Shown piece after piece: positions 21,365 through 31,805 of a stretch of DNA of 64,000 nt. Positions within the stretch are counted from its first letter, which is position 1, and each line of letters starts with the position of its first letter. The notes under the pieces were generated by a model, which was not told the DNA's origin, did not search any database, and saw nothing but the letters and a program-made list of their open reading frames with translations. The stretch is from assembly GCF_022539505.1 (NCBI RefSeq), contig NW_025900020.1:300000-363999 (forward strand), given 5' to 3'. Position numbers and translations under genes: made by a program. The DNA comes from Lolium rigidum. Its lineage: Eukaryota > Streptophyta > Magnoliopsida > Poales > Poaceae.

Positions 21365-23794
21365 AACTGCTGAGCCCATCTTAATGGCTATAAAGAAAGA
21401 ACTTCTTGGGAGATAACCCATGTGTTTATTTTGCTACAGCAATTTTTGTTTTGTTGAGTCCTGGAAGTTGTTTACTACTGTAGCAACCTCTCCTTATCAT
21501 GTTTTTGTGCCAAGTAAAGTCTCTATGGTAAAGTTGATGCTAGATTTGGATTGCTGCGCAGAAACAGCATTGCTGTCTGTCACGAATTCGCGCAGAAGTC
21601 TCTGTAAAAAAATCAAAAAAATCTGCAAATTTACGTGTGTGATCCTCAGATATGTACGCAACTTTCATTAGTTTTGAGTTTTTCCGTTTGAGCAAGTTAA
21701 GTGCCCCTTCCAGGTTCGTCTTTACGGAATGTTCTATTTTTGACAGATTCTGCCTTTTATTTCGCATTGCCGCTTTTGTTAAGTTGAATGAGTTTCTTTG
21801 TTCCATTAACTTTCAGAAGTTTTGTGCAATGTCCAGAAGTGTTAAGAATGATTGTGTTACCTCTGAACATGTGAATTTTTGATTGTGCACTAACCCTCTA
21901 ATGAGTTTGCTTAAAGTTTGGTGTGGAGGAAGTTTTCAAGGGTCAAGAGAGGAGGATGATATACTATGATCAAGAAGAGTGAAGAGTCTAAGCTTGGGGA
22001 TGCCCCCGTGGTTCATCCCTGCATATTTCAAGAAGACTCAAGCATCTAAGCTTGGGGATGCCCAAGGCATCCCCTTCTTCATCGACAACTTATCAGGTTC
22101 CTTCTCTTGAAACTATATTTTTATTCGGTCACATCTTATGTACTTTACTTGGAGCGTCTGTTTGTTTTTGTTTTTGTTCGAATAAATGCTTGTGTGGGAG
22201 AGAGACACGCTCCGCTGGTTCATATGAACACATGTGTTCTTAGTTTTTAATGTTCATGGCGAAGGTTGAAACTGCTTCGTTAATTGTTATATGGTTGGAA
22301 ACGGGAAATGCTACATGTAGTAATTGATAAAATGTCTTGGATAATTTGATACTTGGCAATTGTTGTGCTCATGTTTAAGCTCTTGCATCATATACTTTGC
22401 ACCCATTAATGAAGAAATACATAGAGCTTGCTAAAATTTGGTTTGCATAATTGGTCTCTCTAAGGTCTAGATAATTTCTAGTAAAGAGTTTGAACAACAA
22501 GGAAGACGGTGTAGAGTCTTATAATGTTTACAATATGTCTTTTATGTGAGTTTTGCTGCACCGGTTCATCCTTGTGTTTGTTTCAAATAACTTTGCTAGC
22601 CTAAACCTTGTATCGAGAGGGAATACTTCTCATGCATCCAAAATCCTAGAGCCAACCACTATGCCATTTGTGTCCACCATACCTACCTACTACATGGTAT
22701 TTCTCCGCCATTCCAAGCAAATACTTCATGTGCTACCTTTAAACAATTCAAAAGCTATTATCTCTTATTTGTGTCAATGTTTTATAGCTCATGAGGAAGT
22801 ATGTGGTGTTTTATCTTTCGATCTTGTCATTTACTTCTGACAGACTTTCACCAATGGACTAGTGGCATGTCCGCTTATCCAATAACTTTGCAAAAAGAGC
22901 TGGCAATGGGGTTCCCAACCCCAATTAATTAACTTGCATTAATAATTCTCTTCACATGTTTTGCTCTGATTCATCAGTAAGCAACTTAATTTTGCAAATA
23001 GACACTCCTTCATGGTATGTGATTGTTGGAAGGCACCCGAGGATTCGGTTAGCCATGGCTTGTGAAAGCAAAAGGTTAGAAGGAGTGTCATCCATAAATA
23101 AATAAAAAACTAAACTAAAGTACATGTGTAAACAAAAGAGAAGAGGGATGATCTACCTTGCTGGTAGAGATAACGTCCTTCATGGGAGCCGCTCTTGAAA
23201 GTCTGGTTGATAAGGTAGTTAGAGTACCCGCTACCATTCGTTGACAACAACAAACACCTCTCAAAACTTACTTTTATGCTCTCTATATGATTTCAAAACT
23301 TAAAAAGCTCTAGCACATGATTTAATCCCTGCTTCCCTCTGCGAAGGGCCTTTCTTTTACTTTTATGTTGAGTCAGTTCACCTATCTCTCTCCACCTCAA
23401 GAAGCAAACACTTGTGTGAACTGTGCATTGATTTCTACATACTTGCATATTGCATTTGTTATATTACTCTATGTTGAAAATTATCCATGAGATATACATG
23501 TTATAAGTTGAAAGCAACCGCTGAAACTCAATCTTCCTTTGTATTGCTTCAATACCTTTACTTCGATTTATTGCTTTATGAGTTAACTCTTATGCAAGAC
23601 TTATTGATGCTTGTCTTGAAGTACTATTCATGAAAAGTCTTTTCTTTATGATTCATTTGTTTACTCATGTCTTTACCATTGTTTTGTCGCTGCATTCATT
23701 ACATATGCTTACAATAGTATGATCAAGGTTATGATGGCATGTCACTCCAGAAATTATCTTTGTTATCGTTTACTCGCTCGGGACGAGCAGGAAC
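21365..23794 (+). other. Long non-coding 3' region of element 2
   Basis: About 2.4 kb with no credible gene. It contains two extra copies of the polypurine-like TAAGCTTGGGGATGCC motif (21989, 22047), the second followed by a CCAAGGCATCCCC arm that can pair with it, one hairpin module (23001-23089), and blocks similar to element 1's 3' region. Confidence 0.7.
23001..23089 (+). repeat. Hairpin module copy C in element 2 3' region
   Basis: 89 bp bounded by GACACTCCTTC and GAAGGAGTGTC with the same interior (GGCACCCGAGGATTCGG, TTAGCCATGGCTTG) as copies A and B. Confidence 0.8.
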
Positions 23795-23809
23795 TAAGCT
23801 TGGGGATGC
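23795..23809 (+). other. Polypurine tract, element 2
   Basis: TAAGCTTGGGGATGC directly precedes the 3' LTR start TGATACGTCTCC. Confidence 0.75.
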
Positions 23810-25522
23810 TGATACGTCTCCGACGTATCGATAATTTCTTATGTTCCATGCCACATTATTGATGATATCTACATATTTTATGCATACTTTATGTCATTAT
23901 TATGCGTTTTCCGGAACTAACCTATTGATGAGATGCCGAAGGGCCAGTTCCTGTTTTCTGCTGTTTTTGGTTTCAGAAATCCTAGTAAGGAAATATTCTC
24001 GGAATCGGACGAAATCAATGCCCAACATCCTATTTTTCCACGAAGCTTCCAGAACACCCGAGAGCCACCAGAGGGGAGCCCTGGTGGGCCCAGATGATAG
24101 GGCGGCGCGGCCAGGGCCTGGGCCGCGCCCCCCTGTTGTGTCGTCGCCTCGTTGACCTTTCGACTCCGCCTCTTCGCCTATTTAAAGGTCCCTGACCTAA
24201 AACCTCGATACGAAAAAAGCCACGGTACGAGAAACCTTCCAGAGCCGCCGCCATCGCGAAGCCAAGATCTGGGGGACAGGAGTCTCTGTTCCGGCACGCC
24301 GCCGGGACGGGGAAGTGCCCCCGGAGGCTTCTCCATCGACACCACCGCCATCTCCATCAACGCTGCTGTCTCCCATGAGGAGGGAGTAGTTCTCCATCGA
24401 GGCTCGGGGCTGTACCGGTAGCTATGTGGTTAATCTCTCTCCTATGTGCTTCAATACAATAATCTCATGAGCTGCCTTACATGATTGAGATTCATATGAT
24501 GATGCTTGTAATCTAGATGTCATTATGCTAGTCAAGTGGGTTTTACTTATGTGATCTCCGGAGACTCCTTGTCCCACGTGTGTAAAGGTGACAAGTGTGT
24601 GCACCGTGTGGGTCTCTTAGGCTATATTTCACGTAATACTTATTCACTGTTATGAATGGCATAGTGAAGTGCTTATTTATATCTCTTTATGATTGCAATG
24701 TGTTTTGTATCACAATTTATCTGTGTGCTACTCTAGTGATGTTATTAAAGTAGTTTATTCCTCCCGCACGGTGTAATGGTGACAAGTGTGTGCATCGTGT
24801 AGTACTTGGCGTAGGCTATGATTGTGATCTCTTGTAGATTATGAAGTTAACTATTGCTATGATAGTATTGATGTGATCTATTCCTCCTTTCGTAGTGTGA
24901 AGGTGACAAGTGTGCATGCTATGTTAGTACTTGGTTTGGTTATGTTGATCTGTCATGCACTCTAAGGTTATTTAAATATGAACATTGAATATTGTGGAGC
25001 TTGTTAACTCCGGCATTGAGGGTTCGTGTAATCCTACACAGTTAGTGGTGTTCATCATCCAACAAGAGGGTGTAGAGTCTAGCATCTATCTATTTATTCT
25101 GTTATGTGATCAATGTTGAGAGTGTCCACTAGTGAAAGTATGATCCCTAGGCCTTGTTTCCAATACTGCAAACACCGCTTGTTTATGTTCTACTGCATGT
25201 TTACTTCCTGCAATATTACTACCATCAACTGCACGCCAGCGAGCACTTTTCTGGCGCCGTACTACTGCTCATATTCATTCATACCACTTGTATTTCACTA
25301 TCTCTTCGCCGAACTAGTGCACCTATTAGGTGTGTTGGGGACACAAGAGACTTCTTGCTTTGTGGTTGCAGGGTTGCTTGAGAGGGATATCTTTGACCTC
25401 TTCCTCCCTGAGTTCGATAAACCTTGGGTGATCCACTTAAGGGAAACTTGCTGCTGTTCTACAAACCTCTGCTCTTGGAGGCCCAACACTGTCTACAAGA
25501 ATAGAAGCACACGTAGACATCA
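23810..25522 (+). repeat. 3' LTR of element 2
   Basis: 1713 bp from TGATACGTCTCC to GTAGACATCA. A TATTTAAAGG box at about 24178-24187 follows a GC-rich block and is a plausible promoter. Three copies of an AAGGTGACAAGTGTG-like phrase occur at 24584, 24777 and 24901. The following TGGTA (25523-25527) should be the target-site duplication; its partner is outside the window. Confidence 0.9.
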
Positions 25523-25621
25523 TGGTACTTCGAGCTCATTTATGTCCTCGTTTTTTCCACTCCTTTTGCAAGCAAAAATTGTTTTCCCTCATATCCATCT
25601 ATAACAGAGTTCTTGGAGGTA

Positions 25622-26059
25622 CTACACTTTATGGAAAATCCAACCATTAGCATACCGGTTGTAATGCAATTTTGCCTCCTCCCATGTGTCAAATATCATG
25701 CATGGGTAATGTTTTTGGATGTCAGTTTGGCTACAGGGTGTTGATTTGACTTCATCATCGCTTCCTGACTCATTAGTAGATAGTGTATGCCTCTTTACAC
25801 CTTCTGTGTCAGGAGTATTGCTTCCAATAATTTGTTTGCCATGCTCTGCTTGTTTAGTTACATCTGGATTGGACTTCATCATCGCTTCCTGACTCATCAG
25901 TAGATAGTGTATGCCTCTTTACACCTTCCGTGCCAGCAGTATTGCTTCCAATAACTTGTTTGGCAACACTGTCATGTTTTGCTCTTAGATGCATAATGAC
26001 ATATTCATTGGCAGGTTCATTTAGGTCTAGTCCTCTAGGATGATAGGTTTTATCCATGC
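25622..26059 (-). pseudogene. FAR1/FHY3-like gene fragment
   Basis: On the minus strand an exon starts after a TTTTCTTACAG acceptor at about 26060, reading GMDKTYHPRGLDLNEPANEY. It contains a 32-residue direct duplication (IGSNTAGTEGVKRHTLS... and IGSNTPDTEGVKRHTLS...), separated by a frameshift at about 25875. It then enters HYPCMIFDTWEEAKLHYNRYA, which resembles the beginning of the FAR1 DNA-binding domain. The domain stops after about 28 residues, at a stop codon or at a possible GTGTAG splice donor near 25621; only 100 bp remain before the retroelement LTR. FAR1-family proteins are transposase-derived transcription factors. This is a fragment, perhaps cut off by the insertion of element 2. 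Confidence 0.5.
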
Positions 26060-26075
26060 CTGTAAGAAAATTCAA

Positions 26076-28548
26076 CCTTTTTTCTTATAATTTGATTACA
26101 AACCATAAACAAACATGTAACATGATGGAGAAAGCTCACCTACGAGATATATATAATTTGAAATATGAGCACAATAACTACTAACTGGTGGTGGATGTTT
26201 ATTTTTCACAAGCATATTATCTACCTTTTATTTTAGTACATTCAAATTGCATCATACTTTACAGTTCATGATCATGAAGACACATTGAAAGTTCAAGGTT
26301 ACAAGCTAAATCAACGGATTGTGGTCTACATTTTCGAGTAGGCAAACCATGGTGCAAAATGGAAAGTACATGCTTTTCATATGCATCAGGTTTCAAATTC
26401 ATGGTTCATCAGCTAGTCTAATCATGTCCCTTTACCTAAACATTCACATGGAGGTCCTGGTGCATACGATTTTTGTGGCATATCCTTCATATGGACCATG
26501 CTAGTTGCATGTGATTTTTCTTATATGCGTGGAATATACCCAGATTATGCACTTTCTTCCATCTATCTCAATCTTATGTTGCATGGAAGATTTCATAGAT
26601 GTTGATTGAACATGTAAATATGGCCAGGGAACTACAAGATTTACAAAAATTCAGCCAATTTATTTTCTTGCATGCAAACCCCCTGTGATTATGGGGTGTT
26701 AGGGATGATCCCGATGCTATATCAGTAGCCGTACATCAGTACATGTAAGAAAATCATGAATTTTGCAGTTTAGATGTAGAAGTTTTTAGGGGTAGGGTGA
26801 AGAAGAAATTGTTAGCTATGTCCCCCTTGAGAGGTAGACGGTCAAATCTATCATGTTTACTAGGAGCTCCAAATGTTACTTTTCTCAGGTGGAGGTACCT
26901 ATCCTGCAACCATGGAGGTGTGGGCAGCCGGCGGCTAGAGGAAAAAGGGAGCATAGGTAGGGTTCCGTGGGAAGAGGTAGGGTGTGTGGCCGGATGCACA
27001 AACACACCTGGGGTGGTTTGGGATGTCTTCTTCCTGGGTCTTACTTTGGGCCTCGCTAATCTCCCGCGCTGAAGGAGCAAACATGTTGATGCGCCTAAAA
27101 AAATAAGCAGAAATGAGGCCGGGAGGGGGGCCCACATGCTATTTTGTTCGAGGGGGGCACCATGGTAGACTATCTAGTACATGGGCACGATGTAGCAACG
27201 TCCATTGGAGTGGCTTATTTCATGATGATGCTGAGGTAAGATTACAATTATGGATAAGCCAAGTCTAAGGAGAGCCTAATTGGAAGCCATCCGAAGAGCC
27301 AAAAGTGGCTTATCTATAATCAGAAGTCACCCGTTTGTATTATGTGGACAGAATAACCCACACTCTTTAAATTTTATCTTGAGCATATTTAGGTGAAATT
27401 AAAATTTAATCTAGACTAAACTTGAAGTTATGCCGATAAAGATTATTAAATTCTAAATCTGAAAAAGAAAAAAAGATGTGTAAGTGATGGTCAAAAATCA
27501 CTTCTCATTTGAATGCTTGTTCCAAAAAAACCTCTGGTGCCATCGATTGAGGATGGTATAAGAAGGGGATACGACAACTTTTACTATGGAATCAATTTAT
27601 ATTGGTGCAATTTCAAAACATAATCATAATACGGAAATAAGCATGAAAAAATCCAAATTTACCATTACCTCTTTTTTTATTTTTCTCGGACACATGACAA
27701 AGCTTGTGTCATTGTTGTGGGACTGTAAAATTAGGGCAATGTGTCATCAAGCGGGCATTTGGTAATTAGGGCGATGAATAACCTTATATATAAGTTTCCC
27801 GGAAAGAAAATAACAGTTAGATAAATGCCAATGATTAAACAGGAGCCCAAAGGAATTGTGATAATAGGTTCAACTTATAAACTATCTGTTTAAGAAATAC
27901 TTGGGACTTTGCCCATAAGATATGGTGAATGGAACATGGTAACTAGCAGCATGAAGATAAGGGCATTCAAGATGAAGAAAATAACAAAAGCGAACCCGGC
28001 ACCTAGGAATAGAAAATCAGAATTGGGTTTGATGGAGAAAGGAAACCTGGAACAACAAAGATCATATTTAGTTCTTCACTAGCACCATGCCAAAGAACTG
28101 GACCCGAGTGCCAACATAAAAGTAGCGCAAATCAGTGTTAGTTGGATAGCGGGGAAATTAACATCTCCATGAACAAGCTTCAGTTTCCTCCCGTGCCTCT
28201 TCTTGAGTTTCAAGTTGGTTGTACCTCTAGATATACTACAGGGTGCGCAGCGCCGCAGCATGGTCATGGCCATCATAACATATAGGAAAAGCACGATCAT
28301 GAGAGAGCTAACAATAGAAAACCAGTAAGTCTAATAATCGATCAGGCATCAGCACATAAGTTAGGAAACGAGCAATGCCGCAGGGACAACAAAACAAAAC
28401 AGAACTAGTATCTCAAACTAAACATCACAGGTGAACATGATATATTTGCCAACTTCAGATAACAGTTCCATCCACGGCTAAGTGTGCATTACAAGACAGT
28501 CAAAACACAGATAGCTACTTGCATACTGATACTACTTCCTACTCCAAT
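26076..28548. other. Low-copy-looking intergenic stretch
   Basis: AT-rich, without clear transposon ends or credible genes. A GC-richer patch at 26850-27140 has short open frames on both strands but no recognisable domain. Poly-A/T tracts occur at 27400-27680. A minus-strand frame at 28079-28300 (73 residues) has two hydrophobic segments (VLFLYVMMAMTML and LTLICATFMLALG) and lies 250 bp after the stop of the next gene on the same strand. It might be an alternative terminal exon or nothing. Confidence 0.4.
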
Positions 28549-30622
28549 CTAACCATAGCTGGTGAAATCCCACTCCACGACGATGAAGCGTTCCATGGCA
28601 GCATCCGCCAACATCATGGAATACAGGAGTACCTCCATCAGGGTGCCGGCCAGCTTCTTCTTGCACGGGAGGCGATGCCGATCACCGGACCGCATCTCTG
28701 GTTGGGATGCTCCTGGCTTGTGAATGCTGGCTCTTCCCGCACACGACACGATCCGGAGGTGCAAGGCAATGAGCTTGTGGACGATGAGCCGGCCTTCGGG
28801 GCTGTCCAGGTGCTTGACCTGCCGGATCTGCTGCCCAATTGCATCGCATGACGCAATCAGGCTGGCCAGGATTGGCTGGTCGTCGAACTTCTTGGCCTGC
28901 CTGAGGATCGAAGCCGTGTCCTTGTGGAACATCAGAACCAGCTCCTCCAGGGTCATCTGCAAACGAAATCGCCAAGTCAGAAAGTGGATTACACTGCAGC
29001 TAATCTACTCGGTGACAACTGACAAGCAAGTATAACGCGGTTCAGGTGCTAGTCGCCCCCTAAGATGGAGGTGAAGAAATCTCGTACCTCGTCCTTGGGT
29101 GCTCCGAAGATGGCGGCATCGTTCGTGACCTCCTTGGAGGTGAGGTCGTCGCCACCTCCGACGAAGAAGACGTCCTTGGAGTTGGAGTCGCCGTTCTTGA
29201 CCTCCTCGCCGATGCGGTCGGTGGCGGCAGGGAAGAAGACGTCCTTGGCGTTGGTGTTGCCGTTCCTGACCTCCTCGCCGGTGTGGTCGCCGCTTGCTCC
29301 TCCAACGAAGGAGACGTAATCGGCGTCGTCCGACTCCACGACGACGAAGCGATCCATCGCGTCGTCCGCCAGCATCATGGAATAGAGCAGCAGCTCCATC
29401 AGGGTGCCGGCCCGCTTCTCCTTGCACGGGAGGCCATGGCGATCACCGCACCACGTGGCCGGCAGGGAGCTTCCGCGCTCGCGAAGGATCACTCCGCCGG
29501 CGCAAGACACCATCCGCAGGTGCAGAGCGATGAGCTTGTGGATGATGCGCCGCCCTTCGGTGCTGTCCAGGTGCTTGCCCTGCCGGATCTGCTCCCCGAT
29601 TGCGTCGCACGACTTCATCAGGCTCGCCAGGACTTGCTGGTCGTCGAATCCCTTGGACTGCCTGAGAAGCGAAGCCGTCTCCTTGTGGAACGTCAGAACC
29701 AGTTCCTCCAGTGTCATCTGCAAATGGAATCGCAGTTAGGGAGAGAAGACACCGCTGCAAGCCAGCAAATCTGCGAGAAATACAAGAGTCGATCGAGAAA
29801 CATGGCAGGCAAATACAGTATAGAACACAATAATTAAGGTCGGCCCACTCAATCTGTCCGCGCGCTGTTCCACAGCAAACCTCCTGGAACCCAGCCAACC
29901 CAGTGAACCCGGCCGCTGTTCCACCCTGCTCGCCGGGCGCGCGCACGCACCACTTTCACCGCGGCGCCGGCCGGCGGCAAAAGGCCGGCGAATATCACAA
30001 CCTGGCAGCGAACCATGACCCCGGCAAAAACCCCACAGGCCCCCACCAACGAACATAACCTCACGGATCAAGGAACAGAGATGACAGACTGCGAATAAAG
30101 TATAAACCCGTCGCTCCGAGGACCTACGCTCGCTCGCCATGTAAACCTCACGGATCCTTGCACACACACGAAGACATCTCGTGCTCGTACCTGGTGGGTG
30201 TTGTCGCCGACTCCGAAGTAGACGTTCTTGGGCTTGGTGTCGCCGTTCGGGTCCTCCTCGCCGGTGCGGCCTTCGCCTGCTCCGAGGAAGAAGGCGTTGT
30301 TCTCGGCCTTGGGCTTGGTGTCGCCGTTCGCGGCCTCCTCGCCGGTGCCTTCTTCGCCGGCTCCGACGAAGAAGACGTCCTCGGGATCCTCGCCGGTGCG
30401 GCCGCCCGAGCGCTTGGCGGCGCGCGCCACCACCCTGGAGGAGAGGACGAGGCCGGCGCCGTTGGTGGCGGCCTGGAGAGCGGCCAGCACGGCCTTGGCC
30501 CTGTCGCCAGCGGGGCAGACCACGAGGAAGGAGGCGCCGCTCGTCGCGGCCGCCTTGAGCGCGGCGGCGGGGACGCCGTGCGCTGCCGGCAGGAGGGCGC
30601 GGACGGAGGAGAGGGACGCCAT
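28549..30622 (-). CDS. Three-exon gene with duplicated ~135-residue domain and acidic repeats, function unknown
   Basis: Exons on the minus strand: 30622-30191, 29717-29088 and 28956-28549, all of phase 0, with GTACGA donors and TTTGCAG-type acceptors. They join to about 489 residues. Exon 1 starts MASLSSVRALLPAAHG and may hold an organelle-type N-terminus, then acidic ~24-residue repeats (FFVGAGEEGTGEEAANGDTK). Exon 2 carries a helical domain beginning MTLEELVLTFHKETAS, then three more acidic repeats. Exon 3 is a second copy of the helical domain (MTLEELVLMFHKDTAS) ending at the stop. The two domains match over their whole length, about 70 percent by eye. The start is chosen because a TATA box lies 94 bp upstream; a possible earlier Met at 30703 would lie at or before transcription start. 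No known family is recognised. Intact splice phases and conserved duplicates suggest a functional gene. Confidence 0.75.
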
Positions 30623-30715
30623 TGTTGGTTGCGTGGGGAGTGGGTGATTTGATTTCGAATTGCAGGTGCACTGGTGTAGTGGGAGGGATGGGAGAAGGAA
30701 CATGCCGCGCGGGCG

Positions 30716-30723
30716 TATTTATA
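30716..30723 (-). promoter_or_regulatory. TATA box of the 28549-30622 gene
   Basis: TATAAATA on the minus strand, 94 bp upstream of the chosen ATG. Transcription would begin around 30685-30690, giving a ~65-bp leader with no upstream ATG. Confidence 0.65.
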
Positions 30724-30748
30724 GCAGAGCGGAGAGGAGAGGCACACT

Positions 30749-30880
30749 AACCCTGGTTAAGGTTGAGTTGAGTTAACCAAAGTCTGGTCAAGTTTGAGTA
30801 CAGTTAACCAAACCCTGGTCAAGTTTGAGTAGAGTTAACCACACAAACTCTGGTCAAGCTTGAATATAGTTAACCACACT
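30749..30880 (-). promoter_or_regulatory. Promoter minisatellite with W-box cores
   Basis: Four tandem units of ~31-36 bp, each built on CTGGTCAAGTTTGAGTA and AGTTAACCA (plus strand). On the gene's strand three units carry TTGACC (complement of 30786-30791, 30817-30822, 30852-30857), the core of WRKY-binding W-boxes, and all four carry GGTTAACT. The first unit has GGTTAA in place of GGTCAA. The array lies 26-160 bp upstream of the TATA box. WRKY control is inference. Confidence 0.55.
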
Positions 30881-31287
30881 GTTACTTTAGAGCAGGTGAA
30901 ACTGGTATCTGTACGAAAAGATAAACGGCCCGCCAGGCGCCAGCTGTGGGGCAGTATGCTCTGGGAGGGAGAGTTTTGCTTTTGCTGCAAGAGAACAGAA
31001 CCAGCAAGCATTTTGCCTAGCCCCGGTCCGGTCGAGCTTTTCTCCGGTTCGGTCGCACATGCACATATATGGACGCTGCCACGCCCAGGCGCGCGCGCGC
31101 GTTCGGCTGGGTGCAACGGGACGCTGCCAAAGCCTCTGCGGTTCTGTGTTTGGGTGAGGTCAGCCGCTCTCTGCCGCAACCGTCCAAGCGCGCAAAGGTA
31201 AAGCAAAATGGCGACGACCAAGTCCGTCTCCTTGGTAGCAATGCTGGATGCTCACAATTGAACAGACCGTGGTATTGTACACATCAT

Positions 31288-31340
31288 AAAACTCGATCAA
31301 GTTTTATAATGGTGACCATGGTAAAACTTGATCAAACTCT
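31288..31340. repeat. Short foldback sequence
   Basis: Arms of about 25 bp, built on GATCAAGTTTTATAATGGT and ACCATGGTAAAACTTGATC, are separated by two bases. A further AACTTGATCAAACTT lies at 31392. Possibly a small MITE or its remnant upstream of the gene promoter. Confidence 0.5.
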
Positions 31341-31404
31341 ACTTCTCTAATGTTTCAAAAGCTTTGGTACCGCTAGTTTAGCCTAAAGCCACGAGAGAAT
31401 AAAC

Positions 31405-31805
31405 TTGATCAAACTTAACGGCAACCGTCGGCACCTTGCCGTCGGCATAATAATGCCTCAGCACAGCCAGGCTGACCATCGGCACAGGGTTGGCCGTTGG
31501 CACATGCACCAGCCCGACGCTGGGCTCGAGCCGTCAGCACAGAAGTTGTGGGACCCGCCGGACGGCTAACGGCTAGCGCAGGAAAGAGCATGTGCTGACG
31601 GCATTGCCGTTGGCATAGTCCTTAGGATCGGCCGGCGACACGCTGCCACACGTCCACATGGCCGGTTCTGTGCCGACGAAAATGCCATCGACACAGTCTC
31701 ATCGGCACAGTGGCTCGCCAGGGACGTCCCGAGCCGTCCCCAACCGAAAAAATGCAATGTTGGTAAGGTATGTGCCGATGCCGTTGACACGGCTACTGCC
31801 ATTTG
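31405..31805. repeat. CACTA-like subterminal repeat region
   Basis: Many inverted and direct copies of a GCCGTTGGCA/TGCCGACGG/CGGCACAG-type decamer, GC-rich, as in subterminal regions of CACTA (En/Spm) elements. No CACTA terminal sequence was found at either edge, so the element is incomplete or only loosely related. Confidence 0.45.

Larger units (their letters stand above)
20008..25522 (+). mobile_element. Non-autonomous Athila-like element 2 (visible part)
   Basis: LTR fragment, PBS, one ORF, long 3' region, polypurine tract and a full 3' LTR are all on the plus strand, but no gag, protease, RT or integrase is present in the 3.3-kb interior. It shares LTR end sequences, PBS and 3' region modules with element 1, so it probably depended on proteins of an autonomous relative. 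The two LTR copies differ at about four or five positions over ~468 bp, more than in element 1, fitting its being the older host. The rest of its 5' LTR lies left of the window. Confidence 0.87.

Noticed and set aside
20008..23809. Element 2 as a 3' piece of element 1
   Set aside because: It has its own PBS, polypurine tract and a different LTR (TGATACGTCTCCGACG rather than TGATACGTCCAATTTG).
30623..30703. Earlier methionine at 30703 as start of the three-exon gene
   Set aside because: It lies only 13-20 bases from the TATA box, so it would be upstream of transcription start. The MASLSSVRAL start has the better context.
30148..30747. Other long minus- and plus-strand frames over exon 1 of the gene
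   Set aside because: GC-rich shadow frames. Only one frame gives repeats shared with exon 2 and correct splice phases.
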